Source: Micromonospora violae (lineage in GTDB: Bacteria > Actinomycetota > Actinomycetes > Mycobacteriales > Micromonosporaceae). From it: a stretch of DNA of 64,000 nucleotides. The stretch spans positions 6,076,001-6,140,000 of the forward strand of contig NZ_SHKK01000001.1 of the NCBI RefSeq assembly GCF_004217135.1. The letters are read 5' to 3'. Both the position numbers and the translations under genes were made by a program. Positions 41,546-50,439 of this stretch are shown one piece after another. Numbering within the stretch: position 1 is the first letter of the stretch; each line of letters begins with the position of its first letter. The notes under the pieces were generated by a model. That model had not been told where the DNA came from, searched no databases, and saw nothing but the letters and a program-made list of their open reading frames with translations.

Positions 41546-42199
41546 TCAACCCAGCTCGTCCACCAGCTCCGGGGTCAGGTCACCGACCGCGTTCAGCGTC
41601 ACCACGGCCAGGCCGGCGGCGTCCGGATCGAGCGGGTACGAACCGTGGGGCACCGCCACCACCCGCATCCCCGCCGCCGCGGCGGAGCGCACCCCGTTGG
41701 ACGAGTCCTCCACCGCCACACAGCGGGTCGGGTCGACGCCGAGGCTCCGCGCCACGCTCAGGTACACGTCCGGAGCGGGCTTGCCCCGCTCGGTCTGCTC
41801 GGTGGAGAGGGTCGCGCCGAACGCGTCGGTCAGGCCGGTCGCCGCCAGCGCCGCCTCGATCAGCCGGGTCGGCGACGAACTGGCCAACCCGAGCGGCCAC
41901 CGCGCCGCCAGCCGGCGGACGACCTGGTCAGCGCCGTCGATGAGCGGGACGTGGTCCCGGTAGCGTCGAGTCATCTCCTCGACCACCTCGACGGCGACCT
42001 GCTCGGCGGTGCGGTCGACGCCCAACTCTCCGCTGAGGTAGTGGGCCCACTCGCCGGTGCTCATCCCCATCAGCCGGCGCTGCGTGTCCGGTTGCCACGT
42101 CCCGCCGTGCGCCGCCACGTACGCCCGGCGGACCTCCTCCCACACCGGTTCGGAATCCACGATCACGCCGTCCAGGTCGAAGACCACCGCATCCGTCAC
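41546..42199 (-). CDS. HAD-IA phosphatase (beta-phosphoglucomutase-like)
   Basis: 217 residues from GTG 42199. It has motif I VVFDLDGVIVDSEPVW (catalytic Asp pair), motif II GLASSSPTRLI, motif III GKPAPDVYL and motif IV AVEDSSNGVRSA. It probably dephosphorylates a sugar phosphate or similar; the cap domain (residues ~18-85) sets the substrate, which I cannot name. The next gene in the same direction starts about 30 nt downstream region; a common transcript is possible. Confidence 0.9.
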   Translation of the reverse strand: MTDAVVFDLDGVIVDSEPVWEEVRRAYVAAHGGTWQPDTQRRLMGMSTGEWAHYLSGELGVDRTAEQVAVEVVEEMTRRYRDHVPLIDGADQVVRRLAARWPLGLASSSPTRLIEAALAATGLTDAFGATLSTEQTERGKPAPDVYLSVARSLGVDPTRCVAVEDSSNGVRSAAAAGMRVVAVPHGSYPLDPDAAGLAVVTLNAVGDLTPELVDELG

Positions 42200-42231
42200 G
42201 GGCCCATCCTGCCCGACCGACGGGTGTCCGG

Positions 42232-43098
42232 TCAGCCGGGCAGCGCGGGCAGACCGAGCGGGCTGCCCTCGGGGAGCAGCGTGTGGCTGGACCGGGCGAT
42301 CGGCTCCAACAGCTCCCGGAGCCGGTCCGTGTGGTCCGGGCCGAGCGCCTGCCACGGGTGCGCGGCGGCCCGGTCGGTGGCCTCCTCGATGGCCTGGAAC
42401 GCGGCCCGGGCGTGGTCGGTGGCCGCGCCGTCCCCGGTCAACCATCCGCGCCGGGTGAGCCGCTCGCGGGCGGCCTGCCACTGCTCCTCGGACCAGCCCC
42501 GGCCCAGCAGGTACTGCGGCGGGGAACCGTCCAACGCGACCCGCACGGTCAACGTCTCCACCGGGTCCAGCCCGGCGGCCACCAACGCCGCCACGTGCCC
42601 GTCCCCCCGGTGCTCACGCAGCGTGGTGGCGGCCTGCCAGAGCCGCGCCAGCGGGTACTCCCCGATCGGGAGCGCCGCGTTGGCAGCGCCGAGCACCCGG
42701 CCGGCGATCTGCGCTGCCGAGGCGGCCCGCTCCAACAGGTCGGCGGCCTCCGCCAGGTGCGACTCCGGTAGCTCGTAGGTCAGCTCGGCGAGCGCCTGCA
42801 CGGCACCGGTCAGCCGGGCGCGCAGCGCCTCCTGCGGGGTCGCCAACCGCCACACCGCCGGCAGCGCGCGGGTCACCATCGGCGGCGCGAAGTTGAAGAA
42901 GGCGGCGATCACCGGGGCCGCCTCGGTGGCGCCCAACGGCGCGGCCCGGCCGGCGAAGTAACCGCGCCAGTAACCGCGCAGACCGACCGCCTCGTACGCG
43001 GCGCGCGCCCGGGGGTGGAGGTAGGTGACCGCGTGCACCGGCTCGAAGTACGCCCACATCGATCGGGTCGTCCGCAAGGGCTCGTCCAGCGCCGTCAC
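42232..43098 (-). CDS. SCO6745-family protein (SalK-like)
   Basis: 288 residues. GTG 43098 is chosen because GGAGG lies 5 nt upstream. It is a helix-rich conserved actinobacterial protein containing RTTRSMWAYFEPVHAVTYLHP and later GDGHVAALVAAGLDPVETLTVRVALDG plus a winged-helix-like end (RERLTRRGWLTGDG). The role is unknown; the last ~110 residues resemble a MarR/SalK-type winged helix. Confidence 0.82.
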   Translation of the reverse strand: MTALDEPLRTTRSMWAYFEPVHAVTYLHPRARAAYEAVGLRGYWRGYFAGRAAPLGATEAAPVIAAFFNFAPPMVTRALPAVWRLATPQEALRARLTGAVQALAELTYELPESHLAEAADLLERAASAAQIAGRVLGAANAALPIGEYPLARLWQAATTLREHRGDGHVAALVAAGLDPVETLTVRVALDGSPPQYLLGRGWSEEQWQAARERLTRRGWLTGDGAATDHARAAFQAIEEATDRAAAHPWQALGPDHTDRLRELLEPIARSSHTLLPEGSPLGLPALPG

Positions 43099-43247
43099 AT
43101 GCACCTCCGCGTCCCGATTCCGGATGCCCACCCGGGCGGCGAACCGCCCGGGGTGACGCCGAACCTACTGCCGCTGGGTGACGGGCCGGAAGCCCCATGT
43201 GAACAACTCCATCGCGCCCCGGTGACAACCGGGACGACCCGGACAGA

Positions 43248-43928
43248 TCACTGGGCGGCGAGCACGTCCACCACGAAGCGCAGCGGACCGGTCGGACGTC
43301 CACCGGCGGCGGCCTCGTCGTTGCCGTACGCCAGCTCGCCCGGGATGTCGAGCTGCACCCGGCTGCCCACGGTCACCCCGACCAGGCCCTGGTCCCAGCC
43401 GGGGATGACCTGACCGACACCGATCGGGAAGGTGGCCGGCTGCCCACTCCGCCAGGAGGAGTCGAACTCCTGGCCGTCCTTGTAGAACACCCCCACGTAG
43501 TTGGTGGTGATGTTCTGGCCCTTCTGCACGGCCGGGCCGGTGCCCTTGATCAGCGGGGTGACCGCGAGCTTCTTGAGCTCACCCGTGCCCGCCTTCACCT
43601 CCGGCTTGGTGCCCAACGCCGGGTCGGCGCCCTCGGGCAACTGCGGAGCGGGGGGTGCGCCGGCCTCGTCGGGGGCTCCGGCAGAGGCGGACGGGGTCGC
43701 GTCGGCCTGGTTCGCCGGCTTGTCCTTACCTCCGCCAATCGCCACGAAGACGGCGATCAGCGTCGCGGCCACGGCGAGGGCGGCGCCGCCACTGAGCACG
43801 GCGTTGATCTTCCGCCTCCGGTCAGCAGCCTGCTTCGCCGCCAGCTGCGCGGCCAGCCGGCGTCCCGACTTGGTCGCCGTGCTCGGGTCCTGCCCTGCCG
43901 ACCGGTTCTGCTGCGTCCGCTCGCTCAC
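43248..43928 (-). CDS. FKBP-type peptidyl-prolyl isomerase, membrane-anchored
   Basis: 226 residues from GTG 43928. There is a cytosolic basic N-terminus, one membrane helix (residues ~42-64), a Pro/Ala linker, then the FKBP domain: GPAVQKGQNITTNYVGVFYKDGQEFDSSW, IPGWDQGLVGVTVGSRVQLDIPGELAYGN, with the aromatic drug-pocket residues conserved. It is probably an extracytoplasmic folding catalyst. Confidence 0.93.
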   Translation of the reverse strand: MSERTQQNRSAGQDPSTATKSGRRLAAQLAAKQAADRRRKINAVLSGGAALAVAATLIAVFVAIGGGKDKPANQADATPSASAGAPDEAGAPPAPQLPEGADPALGTKPEVKAGTGELKKLAVTPLIKGTGPAVQKGQNITTNYVGVFYKDGQEFDSSWRSGQPATFPIGVGQVIPGWDQGLVGVTVGSRVQLDIPGELAYGNDEAAAGGRPTGPLRFVVDVLAAQ

Positions 43929-44076
43929 GTCGTCGACTCCCTGCTGCGAAGGTGTGGCCGGCAACCTGGTGCCGGGGGGAAAGCCGACGCACACGGTACC
44001 CGCATCGCGGCCTACCGTGCCCGCCGCGTTTGCCTCGGATCGCCCAGCCCGACAGTTCCGGGGCCATCCCGGGCGG

Positions 44077-44715
44077 TTATTCCGGGACGACCATGAAGTC
44101 GGTCACGAACGAGGTGACCCGGCCATCGGCGGCGCGTCCGATCCAGGTGCCGTAGCAGCCGTCGCCCCAACCCGTGGCCACGGTGACCACGTTGGCACCG
44201 CTCGCCTCGTCCAGCACAGCCGTGATCAGCCCGGGGACCGGCGACGACGGCAGCTCGGTGGGGATGAAGACCGCTTCGACCCGGTCGGAGTCCCAGCCCT
44301 CCAGGACGGCGAGCGCGGTCGGGTCGGCGAACGTGCCGACGCCGGCATCCACCCCGTATCCGAAGTAGTCGTCCGCGCCGAGACTGGCGACGTCCTGGTC
44401 GCCCGCGACGGCCGGCTCCCAGCGGGTCGTCGGCTCGTCGGAGACGACCAGCTCCAACGCGGCGACCCGACGGTCCACCTCGGCGTCCTCCCGGAGCACC
44501 ACCGCCACCCAGGCACGGGCGGCGTACCGCCCCGGCGGCACGGTCACCGTGAACGGCTCCGCCTCCGGGCAGACCAGCGGGTCACAGCCGACCACGCGGC
44601 CGGTCGGCAAGACGATGTCGTCCACCGGGTGGACCTCGATCAGGTATCCGCCGTGCTCGTCGGTGAAGCGGGCGCCGGGCGTCAACAACCGATCCAGGTC
44701 AGGGGTGTACGGCAT
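44077..44715 (-). CDS. DUF4241 domain protein
   Basis: 212 residues from ATG 44715. The C-terminal segment VVTVATGWGDGCYGTWIGRAADGRVTSFVTDFMVV is the DUF4241 signature. The N-terminal part carries RYAARAWVAVVLREDAEVDRRVAALELV. DUF4241 proteins occur in contact-dependent toxin immunity contexts as well as alone; no toxin gene is adjacent here, so the function is open. Confidence 0.88.
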   Translation of the reverse strand: MPYTPDLDRLLTPGARFTDEHGGYLIEVHPVDDIVLPTGRVVGCDPLVCPEAEPFTVTVPPGRYAARAWVAVVLREDAEVDRRVAALELVVSDEPTTRWEPAVAGDQDVASLGADDYFGYGVDAGVGTFADPTALAVLEGWDSDRVEAVFIPTELPSSPVPGLITAVLDEASGANVVTVATGWGDGCYGTWIGRAADGRVTSFVTDFMVVPE

Positions 44716-44788
44716 GAGGGCTCCTCCGGTCGCCAGCGGCCGGCGGAGCGTACCCGGCCCGGCGGACACCGCCGCGGCTGCCGTACGG

Positions 44789-45814
44789 TCAGGCGCTCTT
44801 GCGGGGTGCGGTCTTGCGCGCGGCGGTCTTCTTCGCCGGTTCCGCCTTCTTCGCGGGGGTCTTCTTGGCGGCGGTCTTCTTCGCCGGCTCCGCAGCCTTC
44901 TTCTCGGCCGTCTTCTTCGTCGCGGTCTTCTTCGCGGGCGCCTTGGCCGCCTTCTTCTCGGCGGCCTTCTGCGCGGACCGGGCCGACGAGATGGGCGTCG
45001 GCTCGCCGCCACCACCACCGCGCGCCGGTTGTTCGCCGCGGGCCGCCTTGGCGCGCTCCACCGAGGCCTTCAACGCCGCCATCAGATCCACCGCCGCGGC
45101 CGGGGCCTCCTCGACCTCCTCCGGCTGGACGACCTCGCGACCCTCCACCTTGGCGTCGATGACCTCCTGCAACGCGGCCCGGTAGTCGTCGGTGAAGACG
45201 TCCGGCTCGAACTCGCCGGTCATCGAGTCGATCAGTGAACTGGCCATGGCCAGCTCCGGCGGACGCACCTTGAGGTCCTCGTCGAGGAAACCGAAGTCCG
45301 GGGTACGGATCTCGTCCGGCCAGAGCATGGTGTTGAGCAGCAGCACACCCTCGCGGACCCGCAGCGTCGCCAACTGCTCCCGCTGGCGCAACGCCACCTT
45401 GACGATGGCCACCCGCTCCGAGTCGATCAGCGCGTCGCGCAGCAGCACGTACGGCTTGGTCGCCGCGCCCTCCGGTTCGAGGAAGTACGCCTTGTTGTAG
45501 AGGATCGGGTCGACCTGCTCGGCCGGCACGAACTCCAACACGTCGATGGCACGCGAGCTGGTCAGCGGCAGGTCGGCGAAGTCCTCGTCGGTGAGGATCA
45601 CCATCTCGCCGCCGCCGATGTCGTAACCCTTGGCGATGTCGTCGTAGGTGACCTCCTCGCCGCAGACCGAGCAGGTGCGCTTGTAGCGGATCCGGCCGCC
45701 GTCCTCACGGTGCACCTGGTGGAACCGAATGTCCTTCTCCTCCGTGGCGGAGTAGAGCTTCACCCCGATCGAGACGAGCCCGAACGACACGGCTCCCTTC
45801 CAGATGGCACGCAT
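44789..45814 (-). CDS. ku: Ku protein for non-homologous end joining, with lysine-rich tail
   Basis: 341 residues. It starts MRAIWKGAVSFGLVSIGVKLYSAT, the bacterial Ku core, with a CSVCGEEV zinc-like knuckle (residues ~47-54). From about residue 270 onward a ~70-residue tail is made of AKKTA/AEKKA repeats, like histone H1. The core forms a ring on DNA ends and recruits LigD; the basic tail adds DNA binding and bridging. It is divergent from the two ligD-type genes across an 85-nt gap. Confidence 0.95.
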   Translation of the reverse strand: MRAIWKGAVSFGLVSIGVKLYSATEEKDIRFHQVHREDGGRIRYKRTCSVCGEEVTYDDIAKGYDIGGGEMVILTDEDFADLPLTSSRAIDVLEFVPAEQVDPILYNKAYFLEPEGAATKPYVLLRDALIDSERVAIVKVALRQREQLATLRVREGVLLLNTMLWPDEIRTPDFGFLDEDLKVRPPELAMASSLIDSMTGEFEPDVFTDDYRAALQEVIDAKVEGREVVQPEEVEEAPAAAVDLMAALKASVERAKAARGEQPARGGGGGEPTPISSARSAQKAAEKKAAKAPAKKTATKKTAEKKAAEPAKKTAAKKTPAKKAEPAKKTAARKTAPRKSA

Positions 45815-45899
45815 CCTGCGCTCCCTTCCCCGGTATCGACCATGCTCGCATCCGTTAGAACCGGACGCGAGGTGTTCGGCCTGCTACTACAGTCGGGTC

Positions 45900-46841
45900 G
45901 TGCCCGGCGCGCCGCTCAAGCCGATGCTCGCGATGACCGGGCCGCTCCCGGCGGGTGACGGCTGGGCGTACGAGTTCAAGTGGGACGGCGTCCGCGCGCT
46001 CGCCGACATCTCAGGCGGTGGTCAGCACCTGTACGCCCGTTCCGGCGTGGAGATCACCGCCGCGTACCCGGAGCTGGCGACGCTTCCCGAACAGGTCGAC
46101 GACGCGCTGCTCGACGGCGAGGTGGTGCTGCTCGGCGAGGGCGGGCAGCCGTCGTTCACCGCGCTGGCCGAGCGGATGCACGTGCGGGACCGCAACAAGG
46201 CCGCCCGGCTGGCGGCGGTGATGCCGGTGACGTACATGATCTTCGACGTGCTCCGGCTCAACGGCGACGACCTGACCGGTTGGCCGTACGAGCGCCGCCG
46301 CGCCGCCCTGGACGAGCTCGCGCTCGGCGGTCCCCGGTGGGCGGTGCCGCCGATGTTCGCCGACGGGCAGGCCACCTACGAGGCGGCCGGTGAGCATGGC
46401 CTGGAGGGGGTGATGGCCAAGCGGGTCGGTGCCGTCTACCGCCCGGGGGTGCGCTCACCGGACTGGGTGAAGGTCAAGCTGGAGGTGACCGGTGACTTCG
46501 TCGTCGGTGGCTGGCGACCGGGCGCGCGCCGGATCGGCGGACTGCTGGTCGGTGTGCCCGGCCCGGACGGCAGGTTGATCTACCGGGGTCGGGTCGGCGG
46601 CGGGATCGGCGCGGCCATCGAGCGGCAGCTCCTCGCCGAGCTGGAGCCGCTGCGGTCCGGCGTGTCGCCGTTCGCGCCGGGCGTGCCGCGCGAGGATGCG
46701 CGGGGAGCCATCTGGGTAGAACCCCGGGTGGTGGTGGAGGTGAAGTACGGCCAGCGCACCCCCGACGGCCGGCTGCGCTTCCCCCGGGTGCTGCGGCTGC
46801 GCCCGGACAAGCCTCCGGAGGAGGTCGACGATGCCGGCTGA
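45900..46841 (+). CDS. ligD: ATP-dependent DNA ligase, LigD ligase domain
   Basis: 313 residues from GTG 45900. The nucleotidyl motif is EFKWDGVRALA, with the catalytic Lys near residue 26. LLDGEVVLLGEGGQPSF (motif III), EGVMAKRVGAVYRPGVRSPDWVKVKLE (motifs IV-V) and an OB fold at the C-terminus follow. It is a stand-alone ligase module of LigD. The last 11 nt overlap the polymerase-module gene, so LigD is split into coupled genes. Confidence 0.93.
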   Translation: MPGAPLKPMLAMTGPLPAGDGWAYEFKWDGVRALADISGGGQHLYARSGVEITAAYPELATLPEQVDDALLDGEVVLLGEGGQPSFTALAERMHVRDRNKAARLAAVMPVTYMIFDVLRLNGDDLTGWPYERRRAALDELALGGPRWAVPPMFADGQATYEAAGEHGLEGVMAKRVGAVYRPGVRSPDWVKVKLEVTGDFVVGGWRPGARRIGGLLVGVPGPDGRLIYRGRVGGGIGAAIERQLLAELEPLRSGVSPFAPGVPREDARGAIWVEPRVVVEVKYGQRTPDGRLRFPRVLRLRPDKPPEEVDDAG

Positions 46842-47751
46842 CCGGCTACGGGTGGACGTCGAGGGCCGCGCGCTGGAGCTGTCCAACCTGGACAAGGTGC
46901 TCTACCCGGCGGCTGGTTTCACCAAGGGTGAGGTGATCGACTACTACACCCGGATCTCCCCGGTGCTGCTGCCGCACCTGCGGGACCGACCGGTCACCCG
47001 GATCCGCTTCCCCAACGGGGTGGACGACAAGTCGTTCTTCGAGAAGAACACGCCGGCCGCGACCCCGGACTGGGTGCGGGTGGAGAACCTGCCCGCCCCC
47101 GGGTCGACGAAGGGCCGGGAGACCATCGACTACGTGGTCGCCGACGACCTGCCCACCCTGGTCTGGCTGGCCAACCTGGCCGCGTTGGAGCTGCACACAC
47201 CGCAGTGGAAGGTGGGCGAGCACCCGGACATGATGGTGGTCGACCTGGACCCGGGGCCGCCGGCCGGGCTCGCCGAGTGCTGCCCGGTGGCGGTGCTGAT
47301 GCGCGACCGCCTCGCCGACGACGGCATCGAGTCGTACCCGAAGACCTCCGGCAAGAAGGGCATGCAGCTCTGCTGCCCGATCGCGGGCACCCAGTCGTCC
47401 GACCTGGTCTCCGACTACGCCCGGCGGATCGCCCAGGAGTTGGAGCAGGTCCACCCGAAGCTGATCGTGTCGAAGATGGCGAAGAACCTCCGACCGGGCA
47501 AGGTCTTCATCGACTGGAGCCAGAACAACGCGGCGAAGACCACCGTCGCCCCGTACTCACTGCGGGCCCAGTCGGTGCCGTCCGTGTCGACGCCGCTGAC
47601 CTGGGACGAGGTGGAGGCCGGCGCGCGCGGCCGGAAGCCGGCCGTCCGCCAGTTCACCGCCGCCGAGGTCCTGGACCGGGTCGAGGAGTACGGCGACCTG
47701 CTCGGCCCGCTGCTCGACGGCGGCCCGGAGTTACCCGCCAAGGTGAGGTAG
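46831..47751 (+). CDS. LigD polymerase/primase domain protein
   Basis: 306 residues from ATG 46831. It has LSNLDKVLYPAAGFTKGEVIDYY, MMVVDLDPGP (catalytic Asp pair), YPKTSGKKGMQL and RPGKVFIDWSQNNAAKTTVAPYSLRA, all signatures of the archaeo-eukaryotic primase-like LigD POL domain. It fills gaps with ribo- or deoxyribonucleotides during end joining. No phosphoesterase module is seen in the window. Together with Ku and the ligase it forms a complete minimal NHEJ set. Confidence 0.95.
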   Translation: MPADRLRVDVEGRALELSNLDKVLYPAAGFTKGEVIDYYTRISPVLLPHLRDRPVTRIRFPNGVDDKSFFEKNTPAATPDWVRVENLPAPGSTKGRETIDYVVADDLPTLVWLANLAALELHTPQWKVGEHPDMMVVDLDPGPPAGLAECCPVAVLMRDRLADDGIESYPKTSGKKGMQLCCPIAGTQSSDLVSDYARRIAQELEQVHPKLIVSKMAKNLRPGKVFIDWSQNNAAKTTVAPYSLRAQSVPSVSTPLTWDEVEAGARGRKPAVRQFTAAEVLDRVEEYGDLLGPLLDGGPELPAKVR

Positions 47752-47846
47752 GCGCGGGCGGCTTACGGTGAGTTATTGCGGCGGGTTGTCGACTCCCGTC
47801 ACCGATCGTAAGAATGCGAGCGCCTCCGGCTCGGACCGACCACGCC

Positions 47847-47968
47847 CTTTGCTCTGCAGACCTATCGGCACCACCGCGATGAGCTGCGGTTTTTGGTGGT
47901 CGTGATGGCGCTCGGGCCATGCTCTGCTCGCGCAGCGTGAGCGTCGCATATAGGTATGCAGAGCAAAG
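47847..47968. repeat. Inverted-repeat element in a gene-free gap
   Basis: Arms of 19 nt (CTTTGCTCTGCAGACCTAT at 47847-47865 and its complement at 47950-47968) with one mismatch and an 84-nt spacer. The surrounding 47752-48078 gap (327 nt) holds no recognisable gene. It is between convergent genes and may be a mobile repeat or a terminator. Confidence 0.7.
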
Positions 47969-48078
47969 GTGGCGGGGTGAGGATGGCGGGGCGCGCTCGG
48001 CGTCACTTCGTGTAACGGGCCTGGCGTCCATCGCGGAATGGACGCCAGGCCCCCAGGTCCGCAGCGCTCGGCGGCGGG

Positions 48079-50385
48079 TCAGTTCCGGCCGAAGACCTTC
48101 CGGCTGGAGCCGAGCCGCAGAAGCACCGTCTCACCGGTGGCGTCCTGGACCGCGTCGTTGTCGGTGATCGCGTATACCTCACCGTTGCCGGCCACGGTCA
48201 GACCCTCCAACTTCTCCTGCGTCCACCCGTTGGTGGCACGCAGCGCGGGCAGCACGTCGACGGCGAGCGTCTTCGGCAGCACCTTCAGCGGGCCGGTTGC
48301 CGCGGCACCCGGCAGCGGCACGGTGTAGATCCGCTTGACCGCGGCGGCCGGGCCGTTCAGCTTGTCCCGCTCGATGACGGCGAGGCGGTCGCCGACCACG
48401 GTGATCTCGGACAGGCCCATCCAGTCACCCGGCACGTTGGTGCTGCCGAGCCGGTAACCGAACCAGCTCCAGGTGCCCGTCGCGACGTCGTACCGGCCCA
48501 GCCGGACGATCCCGGCCGGGTCGGTGCTCAGCTCCCGCTGCACCGCCACCCAGACGATCTCCCGGCCCTTGTGGTCGGTGGTCGCGGTGACCCCCTCAAG
48601 GCCCTGCTTCGCCAGGCCGGCGGTGACCTCGGCGGGCAGCGCGACGGTCTGCCGGGTCACCCCGGCGGCGTCGAGCCGGACCAGCTTGTTCTCCGCACCC
48701 GTGGCACCCTCGACGGCGAGCCAGAACCCACCCTGCGGGCGGGCGAAGATGCCCTCCGCGTCGTAGCCGACCGGCGCGCCGGTCGCGTCCTTCACCGGCA
48801 ACGCGCCGGTGATTACGGCCGGCGTCCGCTTCGCGTCGATGGTCAGGATGCGGGTCTGGCTGTACGCCGCGTCGGTGACGCTGTAGAGCTGGTCCCGCTT
48901 GCCCGGTGCCGCGCTCAACGCGCCGAGCGCGCCCCAACCGATCGGTGCGCCGCCCCGATCGGTGCCGGACACGATGCTCGGAAACGTCGGCGTGCCCTTA
49001 CCGAGCTGGAAGAGTGACACCGACGCCCGGACGTTCACCGACGCGTCGTCCTCCTCGCTGGAGACCGCGAGCAGCCCGCGCGACGGGATGGGCAGCAGCC
49101 CCTCCGGCCCGTTGGTGGTCGGCAGCACCTGCCGGAACATCGGCCGGGTGGGGTTGCTCAGGTCGTAGACGGCAACGAAGTTGCTCCGCTCCGAGCCGAC
49201 GAACGCGTACCGCACGCCGTCGTACTCGGCGACCGCCACGCCCTCCGGCTCGGTGCCCTTCTTGCCGGCCCGGTCCTCGTTGTGCAGCCCGTAGGTGACG
49301 GCGAGCCGCTCGAAGGTGTTGCCGGCGTCCCAGGCGACCCGTCCGCTGCGGCTGTCGAAGACCGACCAGCCCCGGGTGCCGCCGCGCCAGTCGCCCTCGT
49401 TGGCAGTGGCGAGATACCGGTCGTCGACCCAGGCGACCGCGTCCGGCTCGCGTGGCACGTCGGTGATGCTGCCGGTCAGGTTGATGACACCGTCCTTCTT
49501 GGTGTCGATCCCGCTGATCGTGGCGGTGCCGGCGCTGAACACCTTGGTGATCCGGCCGGTGGGCAGGTCGATCAGGGCGACGCCGTTGTTCTCCTGGAGC
49601 GTCACGGCCAGCTGGTTGCGGCCGTTGATCGAGACGTACTCCGGCTCGGGGTCGGTCGGCGCGGCGAGGCCGGCGTGCACCAGCGCGGGCAGCGCGCTGC
49701 CGTCGGCGCCGGTCAGCGCGACCGGCCGCAGCCGCCAACCGGCCGGGGACTTACCGGCCAGGTCGACGATCTGCACGAAGCCGGCGGGCGCCTGGGGCAG
49801 GTCGCCCTCCTCGCCGCCGGGCGGGGTGGCCTCCTCGTCGCGCTCGTTCTCGATGGCGATCGCGGCGTACCGCTTGTCCTTGCTGATCGCGATCGAGTCG
49901 GGCTGACCGCCGAGGTCGAAGCTGGCCACCCGCTTGCGGCTGGCCAGCTCGATCACGTCGAGCCGGCCGGACGGCGCGGTGTAGCTGCCGCTGGTGTTCA
50001 CCACCACCAGCACGTACCTGCCGACCACGGCGACCGAGGTCGGCTCGTCCTCGGCGTCGCCGAGCTGGGCCAGGGAGAGCGTGCCGAGGCCGCGCGGGCG
50101 GTCGGCACGGGAGATGTCGAGGAAGCCGATCCGCTTGGCCAGCGCATCGGTGTGGATCAGGGTGCGGCCGTCCTCGCTGACCGCCGAGATCTCGGCGACC
50201 GTCGGGGTCGCCGGGTCCTCCCCGGCCGGACGGTTCTGGAAGACCGGGTACGTGGCGACCCGGTCGAAGGCGAGCGACCTGGCTGGATGGTGGTGCCCGC
50301 CGGCCGACGCGGGGGTGGCCCCGGTCAGGCTGGCGGCGGCGACACCGGCTGCGGTGAGCGCGGTGAGTGCTCTTCTGAGTGTCAA
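48079..50385 (-). CDS. Secreted esterase-like/phytase-family beta-propeller protein
   Basis: 768 residues from TTG 50385, supported by ACGGAGGAAG upstream. Signal peptide TLRRALTALTAAGVAAASLTG to PASA. It has repeated beta-propeller blocks, such as FLDISRADRPRGLG, VLVVVNTSGSYTAPSGRLDVIEL and the C-terminal esterase-like phytase domain (PVGYDAEGIFARPQGGFWLAVEG; GLSEITVVGDRLAVIERD). It probably binds metal and hydrolyses phosphoesters outside the cell. Its stop lies near the 47.8-kb repeat. Confidence 0.85.
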   Translation of the reverse strand: MTLRRALTALTAAGVAAASLTGATPASAGGHHHPARSLAFDRVATYPVFQNRPAGEDPATPTVAEISAVSEDGRTLIHTDALAKRIGFLDISRADRPRGLGTLSLAQLGDAEDEPTSVAVVGRYVLVVVNTSGSYTAPSGRLDVIELASRKRVASFDLGGQPDSIAISKDKRYAAIAIENERDEEATPPGGEEGDLPQAPAGFVQIVDLAGKSPAGWRLRPVALTGADGSALPALVHAGLAAPTDPEPEYVSINGRNQLAVTLQENNGVALIDLPTGRITKVFSAGTATISGIDTKKDGVINLTGSITDVPREPDAVAWVDDRYLATANEGDWRGGTRGWSVFDSRSGRVAWDAGNTFERLAVTYGLHNEDRAGKKGTEPEGVAVAEYDGVRYAFVGSERSNFVAVYDLSNPTRPMFRQVLPTTNGPEGLLPIPSRGLLAVSSEEDDASVNVRASVSLFQLGKGTPTFPSIVSGTDRGGAPIGWGALGALSAAPGKRDQLYSVTDAAYSQTRILTIDAKRTPAVITGALPVKDATGAPVGYDAEGIFARPQGGFWLAVEGATGAENKLVRLDAAGVTRQTVALPAEVTAGLAKQGLEGVTATTDHKGREIVWVAVQRELSTDPAGIVRLGRYDVATGTWSWFGYRLGSTNVPGDWMGLSEITVVGDRLAVIERDKLNGPAAAVKRIYTVPLPGAAATGPLKVLPKTLAVDVLPALRATNGWTQEKLEGLTVAGNGEVYAITDNDAVQDATGETVLLRLGSSRKVFGRN

Positions 50386-50439
50386 GGACTTCCTCCGTTA
50401 GGTCGTACCCGAACGGAGGCTGACAGCTGTTGAGGAGCA

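Noticed and set aside
47773..48006. Small 77-residue minus-strand gene
   Set aside because: It spans the inverted-repeat element, has no family resemblance and no ribosome site.
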